Positions 28,320-43,200 of a stretch of DNA of 64,000 nucleotides are shown here, one piece after another. The stretch's first letter is position 1, and every line of letters begins with the position of its first letter. The position numbers and the translations under genes are program-made. The DNA comes from Prosapia bicincta (lineage: Eukaryota > Arthropoda > Insecta > Hemiptera > Cercopidae): contig JBAIZL010000006.1 of NCBI GenBank assembly GCA_036971475.1, positions 139,619,231 to 139,683,230 on the forward strand, read 5' to 3'. The notes beneath the pieces are model-generated. The model was not told the origin of the DNA and searched no databases. It was given only the letters and a program-made list of their open reading frames with translations.

Positions 28320-30662
28320 CTTTACCAACCAAAACTAACCTAAATATATATATATATCTTACAGTTCTCTTGACGTCAACATAGGCCATAGAGGAAAATC
28401 ATTTTACAGATAATTACAAAGTACATTAACCCTTTGATTAGCATAATGTGCCTGCCCTGATATGGCCCATGGGAGAAACATATTTTGTAAAACTTTTACA
28501 GTTTTACTTTTAAAAAAAAAAAATTTCCCTAGTTTTTAAATTATAGTAATATTTGTTAATAGTTTTTCTTATTTACTTATTTTTTCTCACTAACCAAACT
28601 TTTACCTTACGTTTACTGACAATTTATTTGTTAAAAATTATCTGTTAATTTCTTTTTGTAAAATACTTATTCATTGTAAAATACCGCACAAACTTTGAAA
28701 CTATCTGTGAATACGTGGAAAAACCCATAGACTTTAGACACAAATGAATGGTGACTATGTACCCTGTTTAGTATTTATTGTCCAGATAGTTGCAAATATT
28801 TAACCTAGAATACAGCACATTACACAGGAAAACAAATTGTACGGCGCATGCTAATCTGAGAGAAATGGTAGAACGTACATTTCAAGTATACGGGAATGAT
28901 TCTGCTGGCTGTTGCGTGATCTCACTTACCGGTACGTGAATACTAATCAAAGGGTTAAGGTCCTTACTAATAAAAACCCTTCATCATACTCCTAAACAGC
29001 TTAATTCCATGAACCATATCTATACACATAACAAGATACTTCAAATCAAATTAGTTTCACTATAATTCTCTCCTGCTCTTTCATATAGATACTCCTAAAT
29101 TCACATAGAAGCATGAAGAAAAGTTGATGTATCCATCTAAATGCAGATAGGTAGAATCACCCAAAAGATAACTTCATAGTATAAGGATTAGTAATTGCTG
29201 CTGCTAATCTGTTGGCCACCTGCAAGCATTGTTTGGCAAACAGGTTCTTAGTAATCTATAATTTGACATTGAATTTATCTTTGAGGATAGCAAACTTCTT
29301 TTTGCAAATGGAAAATTAAGTTAGCTGTTGTTGTAAAACCAAAATTGTCTTTATTTGAAGAAAGAAATTCATCCACTTCATTAATTTTTTTAATTGCACC
29401 AATAAATTTAACATGTGTAGCAGCCTATTTGTAAACTATAAATCTCTGAATCTATCATTTTTAACAGTCGTAATATAGTCTGTCTTAATATAGATTGAAA
29501 ACAAATATAGGAAGAAAACAATACAGTGTACTAGCAATAATGGTGGCCAAATACTGACAATAACGTTATAGACAGTAAACTTTTTTTACTTTCAAAATAA
29601 AATTTTGCTAAACTTATTTTAATTTTATAGCTAAAAATAGCAAATTTAGTCTTTGTAAAACTAAGGCGTCTATAAAAAAAGATTTTACTGTAATCTCGTT
29701 CATTTTTAAAGGTTTTTTATAATTAAAATAAATAGACTTGAAAATAAAACTTAGTAAGTAAAATTTTATTTTGTACAAAGGTAAAAGTATAAATTAATTT
29801 GTAAATCATATTATTGAGAACTTACACAAACTTTACATTTTATTTAATGATAATAGATTTTGCCGGAAATTCTCAGAAATAATAAACTGTAAGTAAATTT
29901 ATTTTATGTAATTTTCACAATAGATTGCTACTGTGTCCCAGCAAAATGTATTTTATTTCTAACATATTAAGTATAACACTTCTAAGATATTATAAAACAG
30001 TACTTAAAAATAACATATCCATTACTATTTACATACCATATGAATTTACATACAGATTTCTAAGTATGAGTAACATGTTGTTGGCAATCCATATTATGAG
30101 CAAAGTTCTTAAGATATTTTTATTTTTTATATACATTTTATTTTATTATACTTACTGATAATACATTCATAATATAAATATAATGGAAAATAATGTAAAA
30201 TATTCATTTATAAATTAAGAGTTTTTACAGTTTGAATATATTTCTAATGTATTCTGCATTAAATAATTTCTCACAAATGCTCATCTGCACACTCTCTAAC
30301 ACAGTTGTTAATTAATTACATTTTTACTCCAATGTGTAATGTACACTCTTTATTTGAAGTTTGTTATTGTTAAAATAATATAATTATAGTCATAGTTTGC
30401 TCTAAGCATACTTCTACCCAAATTAATAATTTTAGGCTGGTATGGTCATTGAGGCACAGCATTTCTGTATATCTAGAACTACAGTAAGGCTGTGATTATC
30501 AATCTATAAACCAAGATTATATTTACCTAAAGTACTAAATTGTGTATAGTTTTTGAAACATGAAGAAGAGTTGTATTTTGATGTAGCAGAGTGTATAATA
30601 TCTTACACATTGGTATCAGGAAGTCTAATGTTTCATTAATAAACTGTTGATGTTTACTTATA
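28320..30662. other. Intergenic DNA, nothing recognised
   Basis: A+T-rich sequence. A slightly G+C-richer patch lies at 28800-28960 (ACGGCGCATGCTAATCTGAG, GCTGGCTGTTGCGTGATC). AACCCTTTGATTAGCATAA at 28430 is mirrored by ACTAATCAAAGGGTTAA near 28950, so 28430-28958 could be a non-autonomous element with inverted ends. No genes are supported. Confidence 0.45.
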
Positions 30663-31305
30663 CAGTAGAGTCTCGATAATTCGAGATGAATGGGGCAGAG
30701 ACCCCTCAGGAAAAGATCCCGAGATCCCTTACACGAAAAAAGTTCCTGGGCATTAGAAAAAATAGGACTTCTAATGAACCTTAATACATTAAAACCCCTC
30801 ATAACAAGAACAATGTGCCAACAACCCGAACCGAATTTATTAATAGTGGGAATAAGAACTATTCCAGTTAATCACAAGTGTCATCATTATTTGATTGATT
30901 TGTTTGATTCAAGAGAGTTTATTTTCTGATAAGTCACGCAGAAGACTAGACATTTGTATACAGGGATATTTGTTGATTGTAAAAATTTACAGCGTAAGTA
31001 AAAAAAGATATTTATGGCCCATTGACCTTCTGTCATGTAAATATAACTGATACATTTCGCGGCAGCATAACAACCACGGCAGAATGGAGAGGAGGAAAAA
31101 TACTGTATTGATATAAACATTTCTTGGAAGCCTGACTTATTTCCTTTGCATGACATATTGATATAAATATTTCTTGAACACCAGAATTATTGTCTTTATG
31201 GCCGCCCATTTTTTGGCCGCCAGACTCATTTCCTTTCAAATAGAAATAGGCTCGAATTATACAAAAGCTCAAAATTTCGGGATTCGGATTTTCGAGACAC
31301 TACTG
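30663..31305. mobile_element. pogo/Tigger-type MITE
   Basis: The ends CAGTAGAGTCTCGATAATTC and GGATTTTCGAGACACTACTG are inverted repeats flanked by TA (30661-30662 and 31306-31307). It is 643 bp. Interior words such as TTCTTGGAAGCCTGA and TTCTTGAACACCAGA repeat imperfectly. Short frames inside it do not resemble transposase. Confidence 0.86.
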
Positions 31306-31307
31306 TA

Positions 31308-33048
31308 TCTTCTGTGGGTTGATTTTGGAGTTTAGATTGCTATATTGGTTGTTGTGTCCTAATTAATACTCTGTTTTATTTATTTGTGCAAGCATCCTGT
31401 TCACAAAATGAGTAGTAAAAAGGAAATGAAACGAGAGTTTCATTAGACATTAAGCTACAAAGTATTAAAAGGATCGATAGAGCCTTCAAGAAAGAAGATT
31501 ACTAATGTCATAGGTGTCAGGATACAAGTGTACCAATGATAATTAAAGGAAAAATCAGGCTAGTGTTTACAAAAGGCTACAGGAATTAAAAGTGTAAAGC
31601 ATAAAGATGATATAAAACCCTATTTTTTTTAAAACTCTTGTAAAATTTTATAGCATTGAAAAACATAATAATACAGTATTATAATAATGTTGTTACCACA
31701 TTCTCATGGTAATATTTAACTTAAAATGTCCATATTATATTAGTTATTGATTATCCTGGTCATATTAACTCATATAATCATGGTCCTACTATACCAGGCT
31801 TCCTCAAGTTACAAAGGGATAATAAAAAAAAGTTTTTGTAAAAACATAACAAGCCATCATAACCAGCAACGTTTTCTAAGATGTAACTTTTGACAAGGTG
31901 TAGCATTGGAGTTTTTTCTCAATTCTGCCAATTTTTAAGGAATTTAAAATAATCCTATTTTACTACTCTAGAGTAGGACTATTCATTTCATTCTTAGTTT
32001 TTCTTCTCCTAATTTTATACTTAAAATTATTAAGTATCCCTAAATTTAATTTAGCTTGTGTTTTACCATTCTAAACATTTTGTTTCTTTCTTTTCTTTAA
32101 AAGATATTCAATAATTTGTTTGCCTTATTCCTTTTCTTATTATATGCTTATGTTCATAAATTCAATCCAATTCAAATTATATCTACAATTACAAGTAGCC
32201 AATAAATGTAACCAGTACATTTTGAACTTGAAACAATACTAACTGATTGTTTTACATCCAGGAATGTAAATCAGAAGTAGGTTTACATTAAAATTCAAAT
32301 TTGAACACTAATAGCAAATCAGTAATAATATTACAAGTACTTTATGAAATGCATAATGATTTCATTAACAAGAAAGATAATTATTTTTCAACTACTATAC
32401 TTTTTTATAAAATAATAATCCATAAATTAGAATTTGTAGGTTTATGTTTCTTCAAGCTTATGCAACATATTATTTTACATGTTTTTTTTTCAAATCTGAC
32501 AACCACAATTTGATTATAGGTTACAAAACTATAATTATTTTGATTTAGTTTTATGAGATTATAATAAATGTATATTTAATAAAAGCAAGTGTAAATGAAA
32601 ATTAATAAAAGTTTAACGTTTTAAAATAAACAAACATTTTCTGCAAATATTTTATAAAATAGTTTTAAAAAAAGTGATTTTAAATATTTAATAAAAATCA
32701 GTTATATAAAAAAATAATAGATATCATTTGCTAATTTTGTAAAACTTAAGGAGCAAAATATTTCTGCTTTTGACCAAACTTTAACAAATAAACTCAAACA
32801 CTTTCATCCAGTCTTCAAAAGGTACGTATATTTTAAGTACACTTTATATTTAAAATTACTTAAAATTTACATTTCAGGTATCAATTACATTTATAAAGCT
32901 TCATTGGTTTGATGGTACATAATATCAGTTTAACAATCACTTTAAGTAAGTATATCTATTCTTAACTTCTAATACTTTTAGATATATAAATTTCTAAAAT
33001 AATTGGTAAAAAAATAAATATAGCAACATTATAATATATTTTATAGAA
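31308..33048. other. Intergenic DNA downstream of ELOVL, nothing recognised
   Basis: A+T-rich sequence that should include the ELOVL 3' UTR on the - strand. TTTATT hexamers (complement of AATAAA) are frequent, so the poly(A) site cannot be fixed. Confidence 0.5.
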
Positions 33049-33222
33049 TCAATCTGATTTTGCTAGCTTTTGACTTTTCTTGTAGGCTTGCTGGTAAAAG
33101 TCGAAGAATAGTACAAAAAATATTGTGGAATGTACTAATAGTAAGGCAGCAACTAGTTTTGGATAACCACAGTCAACGATTAATACTTGAGCAGAATGGA
33201 AGAAGACAAGTGTAAATTGAGC
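33049..33222 (-). CDS. ELOVL terminal exon
   Basis: This exon has 57 codons plus TGA (33049-33051), in phase 0 after acceptor CTTTTCAG. It encodes [20 protein letters not shown], a hydrophobic span ([13 protein letters not shown]), then a lysine-rich tail [11 protein letters not shown]. The tail resembles the basic ER-retention tails of elongases but is not a strict KKxx. An in-frame ATG at 33280-33282 lies in the intron and is not a start. Confidence 0.95.
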   Translation of the reverse strand, partial: AQFTLVFFHSAQVLIVDCGYPKLVAALLLVHSTIFFVLFFDFYQQAYKKSQKLAKSD

Positions 33223-36200
33223 CTGAAAAGAATTCATATAATATTTAATTATTACTGCTATGAAACTGCAATTACGACTCATAATCAGATGTCATTTATT
33301 AAAATTAGTATTCAATGTGTTTTAAGCTATACCATTTATTTGTTCAACATAAAATCCTTTTTTTAGTAACCTTAGTCATACTTAGTTCAGAGCTCAGTTT
33401 TGATTTAGTACTGAAATTGAATATATCTGGAAAGGCTGAGAATGTCTTTCCACACAAACTAAATAAAAATAAGAGAACACACAGCTGAACATAATTAATA
33501 TACAAACATTTATAATTCACAAAATTTGACATAATTAACCCCAAAACTTCCAAAAAATCGTAGTTATTCTACACCCACCCATTCTATTCTTAAATAACCA
33601 AAGGGTCAGTTATTGTGAGTTGCTAGTGGGATATCTCCCACATCAGCCATTCTTATTTAGACCAAAAGTAATAAGCGCTGCAAAAGACAAGTGTTTACAT
33701 ATTAATGTAAAATTAAAGATGTAAAGAGTAGTATATCAAATTCAAGTTGGAAGCAAATAATATTAAGTTTGATTATTATTACTTACTAATTGAATAGTAG
33801 TTAAATATTTCTTCCACCACAAATATTTCTGATATTCTGGTCCCATGGCAGAGACCATGTAATAGAAATACATAATTACATGAACAATGTTGTTGATCAA
33901 ATTTGAGAATGTTCCATGACCACCTAGAAAATAATAAATCATAATGAGAAATGCTTTAGGATAGTGTTATGTTTTTTTAATTTTGAAATGATTAACCTTT
34001 TTAAACTCATATGTATAGCATTTAGGCATTTTTTCTAAATATAAATAATTTACTTTGTAAAGTATTAAACTGGTATCAATGGACATAAAAAATTGTAATA
34101 TCTGATGAATAAATGAGTGGCTTAATTAAAAACTATGAGGGAAGTCAATAAGCAAATTTATCTTGTTTCCATGCACATTGTATATAATGTGAAAAAATAT
34201 AAACATTACAGCAGTACTGTGTTTTGTAAAATACACCAAGCTATTCTACTCAAATAATAACCTGATATACATGTGTAAATCAAGTGATAGGTTACCATAT
34301 AGACATGGGTCATGCTTTGTAATTCAGAAAGCAATATTTGATTGCTTGTGAACTTTAAAATGTTTAAAGTTTAGTGAGTGAAGTGTAAAAACATATTGTT
34401 TTACAATATACCTTTTGTTTACTAATAAAGAGAACATTGCAAACAGGTAAATTAAACTAATTTGCTAAACATTTTTAGTGGTTTAGAAATTGTAGTTAGG
34501 AACCAAAACTTAATTTTTTTTACAATAAATTAAGTCAAGGCATTCATTTTTTACTTTTATTTCCATTTCAAGCAATTTAAAATTGTTGTCAAGTTCTAGA
34601 AGTAATAGCCTATAACTTGAAAATATCTTGAATTGTTTTACAGGTTATCTAGTTTTTTCAAAGGACAAATAAACCTTTTTTAAAATATTGTTACACAATT
34701 ATATTGCCTGTACTCGAAATTGATTTAAATATTAGGCCTATAGTTAGAAATTTATTTATAACAGTTTAGTATATTATAAAACCAGTTTTTACCAAGTTTT
34801 TATACAAGAAACCAAGATTTTTATACTAAACTTTTGTGCAAAACATTTTTCCTGTGTTAATAATTTTGTAGCTTGAATAAGATGGTATGCAGAATGGACT
34901 AGTGCCCACTGCAGCATATAGGCCTATTTTTTCCATCTCCAGACTATTGTGTTTTAATTTAAATATAGGCTAACTGATTCACTATTGAGTCATGCATATA
35001 AGGGACAACATAGAAGATAACAAATTCAGTAGGTAAACTATTAAACTACACAAATGTATTGTTAAATGACATTTAATAATGCATTTAAATAATACAGCTT
35101 AAAAATCTTGAAATGTTTTACAAGTTAAATGTACCTAGTTTGATTCAAATGCCAAATAAACCTTTTTTTAAATATTACTATACAAAGATATAGCCTATAC
35201 AAGAAATTGATTTAATATATGTATATAGTAATGTTGTATAAAATTACAACCAAATCTAGACGTAGCGCAATAGCCTGTAGCTACTATGTGTCCGGTTCAT
35301 GGTAACATACCATTACATACTAATATTTAAAATGTGAAAAATTAACTTTATGTATTTTCCACAGAAACAAAAGTTGATACTTGTGTTTTTCACAGAAAAA
35401 CAATTATTATAAAAAGATAATAAATAAAATAAAATAATAAAATTTAGTATTTACCCTTTGTTTTAAAAAAGTTAAAGACAAATAAGGTATTTCAAATTCT
35501 TGTATATTATAAACCAATCATGTGGTAAATAGTTATAAAGCCTATTAGTGTATGTTATAAATGGCTTATTATTTATTAATATAATTTTACCAAACTTTAA
35601 ATATAATATTATTTTACATAACCTAATTTTGGGACTTATAAGCTTTTCACATTTATCAAAATTTAAAATTGGTGCATTTGCTAATTTAAACGACCAACTA
35701 TATAAAACATCTTTATTGAACATTTTTACTGAATAAGAATTTTTCAATTAACGCAAATAAAGTAATTATTCCATAATGAGACGAAATTTATTGTAACACA
35801 TTTAAAAGAAATTGAATTTTTTTACTTTTAAAGCCTTTCATAATAACTGTCAGTAGTTTACCAAACTATCAGTATATTGTCAACTCCAAATCTACTACAT
35901 ATGCTTTAAACAATCAATCACAATCATAAGCTATGCAGAGAGAATCAACAAATTCTAAACAGTATTGTAAATTACTAAATGGATTTCAACACATTTAGAA
36001 GTAGAAGTGAGACATTATGATCAAAAGGAATGCACATAATAATTATAAGTAATTATAAATAACTCAGTCAATACTTTTGAGCTTACTTGCTTAACCGTTT
36101 CGAAACAGACCTTTCATTGAAGAAACCGACCCGATACCGCCCTCGCCAACAAGTAAGTACAATAGTATTTACTCAGTTACGCCTAATTAACTATAATTTA

Positions 36201-36609
36201 ATTAGTGAATCCAAGGTGATTACAATAAGAAAAACATAATAATATCTTGCAAAGTTCAAAAAAATAACAAAAACAAAACGTTTAGAAAATCAACTATGAA
36301 TATTGAAAAATAACTAAAAGCAAACCACGGAAAAAGTATTTAAATGTTTCAACTTACAATTGTCTATATCTGTGTAACAATATTTCTTGTATAAATGAAG
36401 TTCAAGTTTAGTACATTATCTGCCACATTCTGTATTTTAAGTTTGTTGATTACTATCACATGCAATATCTTGGATTTAATCCTACTTATAAACAAGTTAA
36501 TATTTTCGCTAAGTTTTATTGGGGTACATGGAATACAATGAATTTCCAAGTTACATAATTTAATAGTTTTATATTAAATGTTTTAAAATAAAATATAAGG
36601 AAATATTAC

Positions 36610-36661
<52 letters not shown>

Positions 36662-37144
36662 TGATATTTCACGTTGTCCATTATTTTTCCGTTGCACTGA
36701 CTTTATGAAGTTATTATTATTACTTGTAAATAATTTTTTCCACCACTAAGTGCAATATTTTTACCTTATGTGATGAGGCACCTTTTGGTCACTTGACCAT
36801 TGTCGAATCCCAGTGATTAAACAACATATTGTTTAATATTCCTGATGATGTTGGTACTGTTAGCCAACGAAAAGCTTTGAATTGTAAATTCAATTATAAT
36901 TCTTGTATTTGTATTTTGACTTAGTTCTTTATTAATACACAGGAATACATATATATATACATATTTGGTACAGTAGTTGGTACATATTTGGTACATATTT
37001 AGAGAACAGTCTTACTCTAGTCACATAACTGGATAGTGATTTATAAATTTTGAAAATGCTAATGTAAATTAGCGAAAAGCTTCAATCAACAATAAAATGA
37101 AGTAATAATCGTATATTCTTGTTTATGAAAATTATTTTATTTCA

Positions 37145-37214
<70 letters not shown>

Positions 37215-40200
37215 TTGGTATATATATAATATTGGTTTTCAAAATATTCTTCAACATCTTCTGACAGCCATTCTTCAGTTTTCCCTGTCCATCCACTAAT
37301 CCTGTTCACAGCGTCTCTTCAACTCATTAATTCCTTCTATCCAGCTCCTTCATGGATGACCTTGTTCTCACTTTCCCTGTGGTTTGCATCTCAATATCTG
37401 CTTTGGCAGGCGTTCTTCACTTATCCGTTGTACATGACCGTACCATATTAACTATTTAGTTTTTATCTTCTCTGTTATTGTATGTGTGGCATCCATAATT
37501 CCTCTTATTCTCCCATTTGGTAGTCTTTCGAGCATTTACTTTCTTACAGATCTGCGTTAAAAGTCCCATTTCCGTTGCATTTAGTAGTTTTTCTGATTGA
37601 TCTTTGATTTGCCATGTTTTTCATTATTTTAAATAATGGTATTATATATTATCTTTTTGTCTCCTTTTGACATATTTTTATCCCACATGATGCTATTTAA
37701 GGTGTGAACGTATATTCAGCCTTGTATATGTTCATCACTTATTGCTTCATCAAGTGTGGGATCTTTGTTTCTTTTCTTTTAGCTGAAATAATATTTATTA
37801 CAATATGTGAATTTAATTTTGTAGATACGTATATTCAGCCTTGTATATGTTCATCACTTATTGCTTCATCAAGTGTGGGATCTGTTGTTATTTTTTGACC
37901 CAAATAATAATATTTTGAACATTTTTAAAATTGAAATTGAAGAATTAAGCCTTGTCGTTGACCACCTATGCACATATACTCTTTTTGACTGAAATTAATA
38001 TCTAATCCTCATTTTGAATTATTTTCTTGTCATATATTCTATGGCTTCATAATCTTGGGTTGTAATAACTTGATCACCTGCATAGCAAAGTGTATATAAC
38101 ATATTATTTTCTAGTGCTTTCCCCATGTTTTACATTTCCTTTTCCAGTATTTTATATACAATTAAAAACATAATTTTTTAAAATTAGAATTACCTGCAAT
38201 AAATTTCACACAAATCCAAGTTTCCAGGGGTGTCAGCGAATGATGATATAAATGCAGCAAACTGATTTGATTATCTTTTTTACGCAAGACAAAGAATAGC
38301 TGAAATTAAAATACAAAAAACAGATTTAATCATTATTTTTAGCAATACATATTTTTTCAACATATTCCTACAAAATACCACACTAAATATTAAAAATTTT
38401 TATAAATAATGTCATTTAATTATTCATCTTTTGATACCATAAAGATGATTCAGTAAAACTAAATTTTAATGACCTAAAACTTAGTAATTTACTAATATAA
38501 ACAATTTTAATAGTAGGTAATGGTTATCACAATAACACTTTTACTACCACTTAGAAATATTTAAACTGAATGATAGTTATTATATTTTGTTTTTATGTAG
38601 CGAATTCAGACATTCCTTCTGGGCAGGATTTGGGTATTAACTTTCCAAAATTTGATAATTTAATTCCATTTAAACTATTTAAAATTAGATAGAAGCTGAA
38701 AAAATAAGTAATTTAATATTGTTCTGAATTTAAATATACTGTATTTCAATGAGAACTCAATAAGCATTAAATGGAGCATAATTACAGGGTACAGGGTGGT
38801 ATTTATTTATGATAATGGTTCTTAAAGTATACGCTGAGGCTATTACTGGCGCATTATAAGTTCTGCTCTGGTTCGACCGTTACTAGCCAGTCTGCATACT
38901 ACGACTCTCGCCCTCCTCCCGCCACGTCGACTGTGATGTGTGACAGCAAAGCGTGTACAGCTGTGTGTTTTGAAATCATCTTCATTAAGCATTGCTTTGT
39001 AGGGGATGATTTATACACAGAATGAATAACTCCTATTTATCTTCCACACTTACTATGCAATTTTCTACAAAAGTACTACAAAAACTGCAATAATGCCTGA
39101 TCTTTCTCAAGTGCTATTTGACAAAAATGGATGGTCTTAACAAGATTAACAATTTTATTTTGGAATTCAGTAGAAAACTTGAATTAATATTGCTCATTTA
39201 GCAACACCAAAAAGTATTGTATGCTTTATTTTACACACAACAGCAGGGATGATAATCACAAACAACAGTTACACTGTTATATATATACAATGAACTTGAC
39301 AATTGGTAATTAGAGACTGACTAGAATAGCCTAGCCATAGGACACGTGCCATTAGAATGGTTACAATTACAAGAAAACTAATGTTTGCAGAAAAGTATTG
39401 ACTTCCTCCCTCATCCCTGGGCGCCATCACTCACTGCTTGAAGGTTTAAAGCGGACTTATAGTGTGCCAGTTTTACCTGAGGTGCCACAGATCATTATTG
39501 TTAGATGTGCATGAGAATTGAATGTTTAAATTAGAAATATCATGAAATGAATCCGTACGTAAATTCACAAATCTATCTTGTCATGAAATATTAAAAAATA
39601 AGACTTATACAATCTTGCTGTTTTTGTGTTGTACAGACAATTTATGTTGTGCAGCTTTTTACTATTTTTATTGATATCACTTGGCAAGAAAACTACTACT
39701 TATATCTTTTAGTAGTTACTTATATCTTCTATGCGTTTTGCACTAGATCATTGTTCAATGCTGTGAGTTGTGGTGTCTCCTCCATGACTCACAGCATGGA
39801 ATAATGCACTGATATGGGGCAAAACGGGTCTGCTGAAAAATATCAGTATCAAAGATTGTTTAAACAAACTTACAGAGAAGAAACGAAGTAAATATTGCAG
39901 TGTTATCTGAAAACATTTTTACTGCAAGCTCGGTAAAATGTTTTGGAACCAATAATTTAGGAATTCAAACTAAAAGCTTACAAAAATAACAGGATTATTA
40001 AAAAAACTTAAACCTATTTTTACAAAGTAATATTCTACATAGAAATATTGAGTCTATGAGACATCTTTGTAAGTTTGATAAGTATTTTATCTTCCATTAA
40101 AGCAATTCTCTTATGGATAAAAGCCGTAGCTAGTCCATTTACATCATGGATTCCCAAACTGGGGAGCACCCCCCCCCTTGGGGGGCATGAAGATAAGTCA

Positions 40201-43200
40201 GGGGGGTGCGAGACCAGTTTGAAAATAATAAGACAAATTAAATATATTTAATATTATAGGAATAAACTTGATGTTACTAACAACTTGTGTTGTGCTCTTA
40301 CTAAAATACAACCTCAAATAGGCATGCTAGTGTAAAAAATACAAGCTCAAGCATCTCACTAACAGATTTTTTGCTTATCAGTTAAAATTTACCTTTAAAT
40401 TAAAACTTGCAATATTATATTATGTTTCTTGTGAAAGTATGTACAAACAAATTATTTTCAATATATATAATACATATTTGATCCTTTTTCATATGCCCAT
40501 ACCAATTATTTATAGTGTAAAGGGGAGTGGCTTGGGAGAATTCCATCTCAAGAGGTGGGGGTTTGGACCAAAAAAGTTTGGGAGCCCCTGATTAGATGCT
40601 CTTCGTACGTTTTATTTCTCAAATATGCAGCCTTTGACAAACAAAGTTATGCACACTAGCTTCTCTTACAGACATTGTATGTGCATATGTATTAACTATC
40701 AACTCATTTCATAGTATAAGTGTCTTATAGCTATGATATTTTAATTTTCTAGTGAGAGTTTGAAATTAATAAGAAATTTGTTACAAAACTGGTCAATTTA
40801 GAGTAATTTTTTTGCAAGAGATTAAAGATTTTAAAAAAACCTTATTATATCTCTGGGGGAGAGGATGTTTTCCTTGCTGTACCCCTGTCTCTGAAACGAA
40901 ATGCTTATAAATATAACAAGTTGTTGGAATCTTACTACCTGGTACCAAATACTTACAGTATCTGCAAATTCTGTTAATTTAGATATGTAATACCACCAGC
41001 ACAAGTTGGCCATCTGAAAATAATATTAAAATAATTTGATAAAATCCAATTGATTCATATAGGACAATTTTTGAATAATTTATTTCATTTTTATAAGTAA
41101 ATCTCTTTTTAAAGGAAAACAGTATAACAAATACACTTCATAAATGCACTTTAATATTAATTGATTCCATCTTCATGTGAGGTACTAGTTTTTAACTAAA
41201 AACACACGTACATATGTTACACTTGCCTATAATAGCACTTACTTTTATTATTAAGGATGGTCGTTTCGGGATATTTGTGTCATCATCTTAGACCGTAACT
41301 GACTTCTTGGTTGTTATAGGTTAGGGTGGGGGTGGGGAAGTGGGTATTAGGTGTATTTTGGAGAGTATTGGGGATTATGATATCAAAAGATGTATGTGAG
41401 TTATAATTTAAATGGTGTTGAATATGTGTGTAGGGTGTAGTTTTGAAATGTTCGTATATCTCATAATGTTCGGTTGTGTATCCTTGGTTATTATTGATTT
41501 GTCTGTGAACAATTTGTAGGTTAAATGTTATGTTTGTGTAGTTATTGTTTGTGGATATGAGATGTTCTCAAGAACACATAAAAGTACTCACTAACAAAAA
41601 CACCCAATCACAATTTACTGAACAATGGGATAGATCTTCTGAAACCACTGTCCTCAACAATAAAAAAGTAAGTGCTACTATATGCAAGTATAACATATGT
41701 ACCAGTGTTTTTAGTTAGTGCATAAACACTAATCTGTGTTAGTGCTATGTAATCTGGAACACATAACAAAACATTTATAAAATATAAAAATAAAACTCAA
41801 ATAGGAGTAGTTTATTGGTTTTTAATAGTAAGCTATTTTTTGTAAATATATTATTTTATAACTAAGTACTAAAAGTAGGGAAATTCATTATGGTGACACT
41901 TTTTCATGAAATAATTGTTTCATTTACAAAGACTACCTGATAATTCTATAATTAATTAATATGTAACTAAGTGAATACTCTAGAGCTTACTTGCTGACAC
42001 ATTTCGAAACAATCGTTTCTTTCACAACGCTAAGGCCTCTACTGGCGGCGTTGCACAAGTTATCCAATGTATACCTTGTGCGATGCTGCCAGTAGAGGTT
42101 TAGCTTCGTAAAAAAAAACTATTGTTTCTAAAGGCATCACCGAGTAAGCTCTTAAGTATTCACTTAGTTATGTATTAATTAATTATAGTTTAATCAGTGA
42201 ATTCAAAATGATTACAACAAGCCTCATAGTGTCGGTTTTGGTAGGCTTTGTAAATGAAACAATGGTCTCATAATGCACGAGCATAGTAAGTAGCTCCAGT
42301 TTGTTTATTTGGTTATAAAACAATTATTTATTTATACAATCAGTGAAATGAAGATATTACAACAGCTAACTCTAAGCTCTTTTTATCTCATTTTGCAAAT
42401 CTTTTATATTGAAACTGTAATTTCACAACTTGCACAAACTTTAAATAAAGCAAATTTTTAAATATCAAAAACTTGTTGCTGTTCAAGACGAACTAGTTGT
42501 TAATTACTTATTACACTTTGATATTACTTGCCACCAGACTTTTTGTTAACTAAAGGTTGTTAAATTGTTAACTTACACTTGGAGGAAACGTTTTCGTCTT
42601 ACGACTTCTTTAGCCTCGTATTTTTGCCGCTAGGATTGGTGCAGTTGTGCTTCTCTGGTGCCAATTTTTGAAAGTTAGAAGTGATGTGATTGAAGAGTAT
42701 GTGTGATCTGTGTCGTGTTTGTTCATTTAGGATGTCATTTTTATGTGTGTTGCTATGTCTGTTTATTTCATATTGTTCTAGTGTGTTTAATTTATGGCCT
42801 TTGTTGCATGTGTGGAGGATGCTCATGCTATTTTCCATACTATTGCATAAGTGTTTAGTGTCCATGAGGTGATTTGCGAAGGTGGATTCAATAGTAGTGT
42901 GTAGTACGCTTTAGTGTTCTTTATATTTTTTGAATTATATTTAAATTATATCTTTAAATTATATTCTTTAAATATTTAACTAAAACATAAAAATTGTTAC
43001 ACTTGCCTATAGTACTACTTATTTTATATTGTTATTCAAGTTATGGTCTGAGTTGACAATGGGACACATCTCCCAAAACGGCCGACCTCAACAATGTAAA
43101 GTTAGTGCTACTATAAGCAAGTGTAACAATTTACAAGTTTTTTTAGTGTAAAGCTAGTAGCTCAAGTGAAGATGAAATCAACAAATATGTAAATTTAATT

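Noticed and set aside
40140..40600. 8-bp target duplication for the hAT-like MITE
   Set aside because: Flanks ATTTACAT and ATTAGATG agree at only about three of eight positions, so the duplication cannot be claimed.
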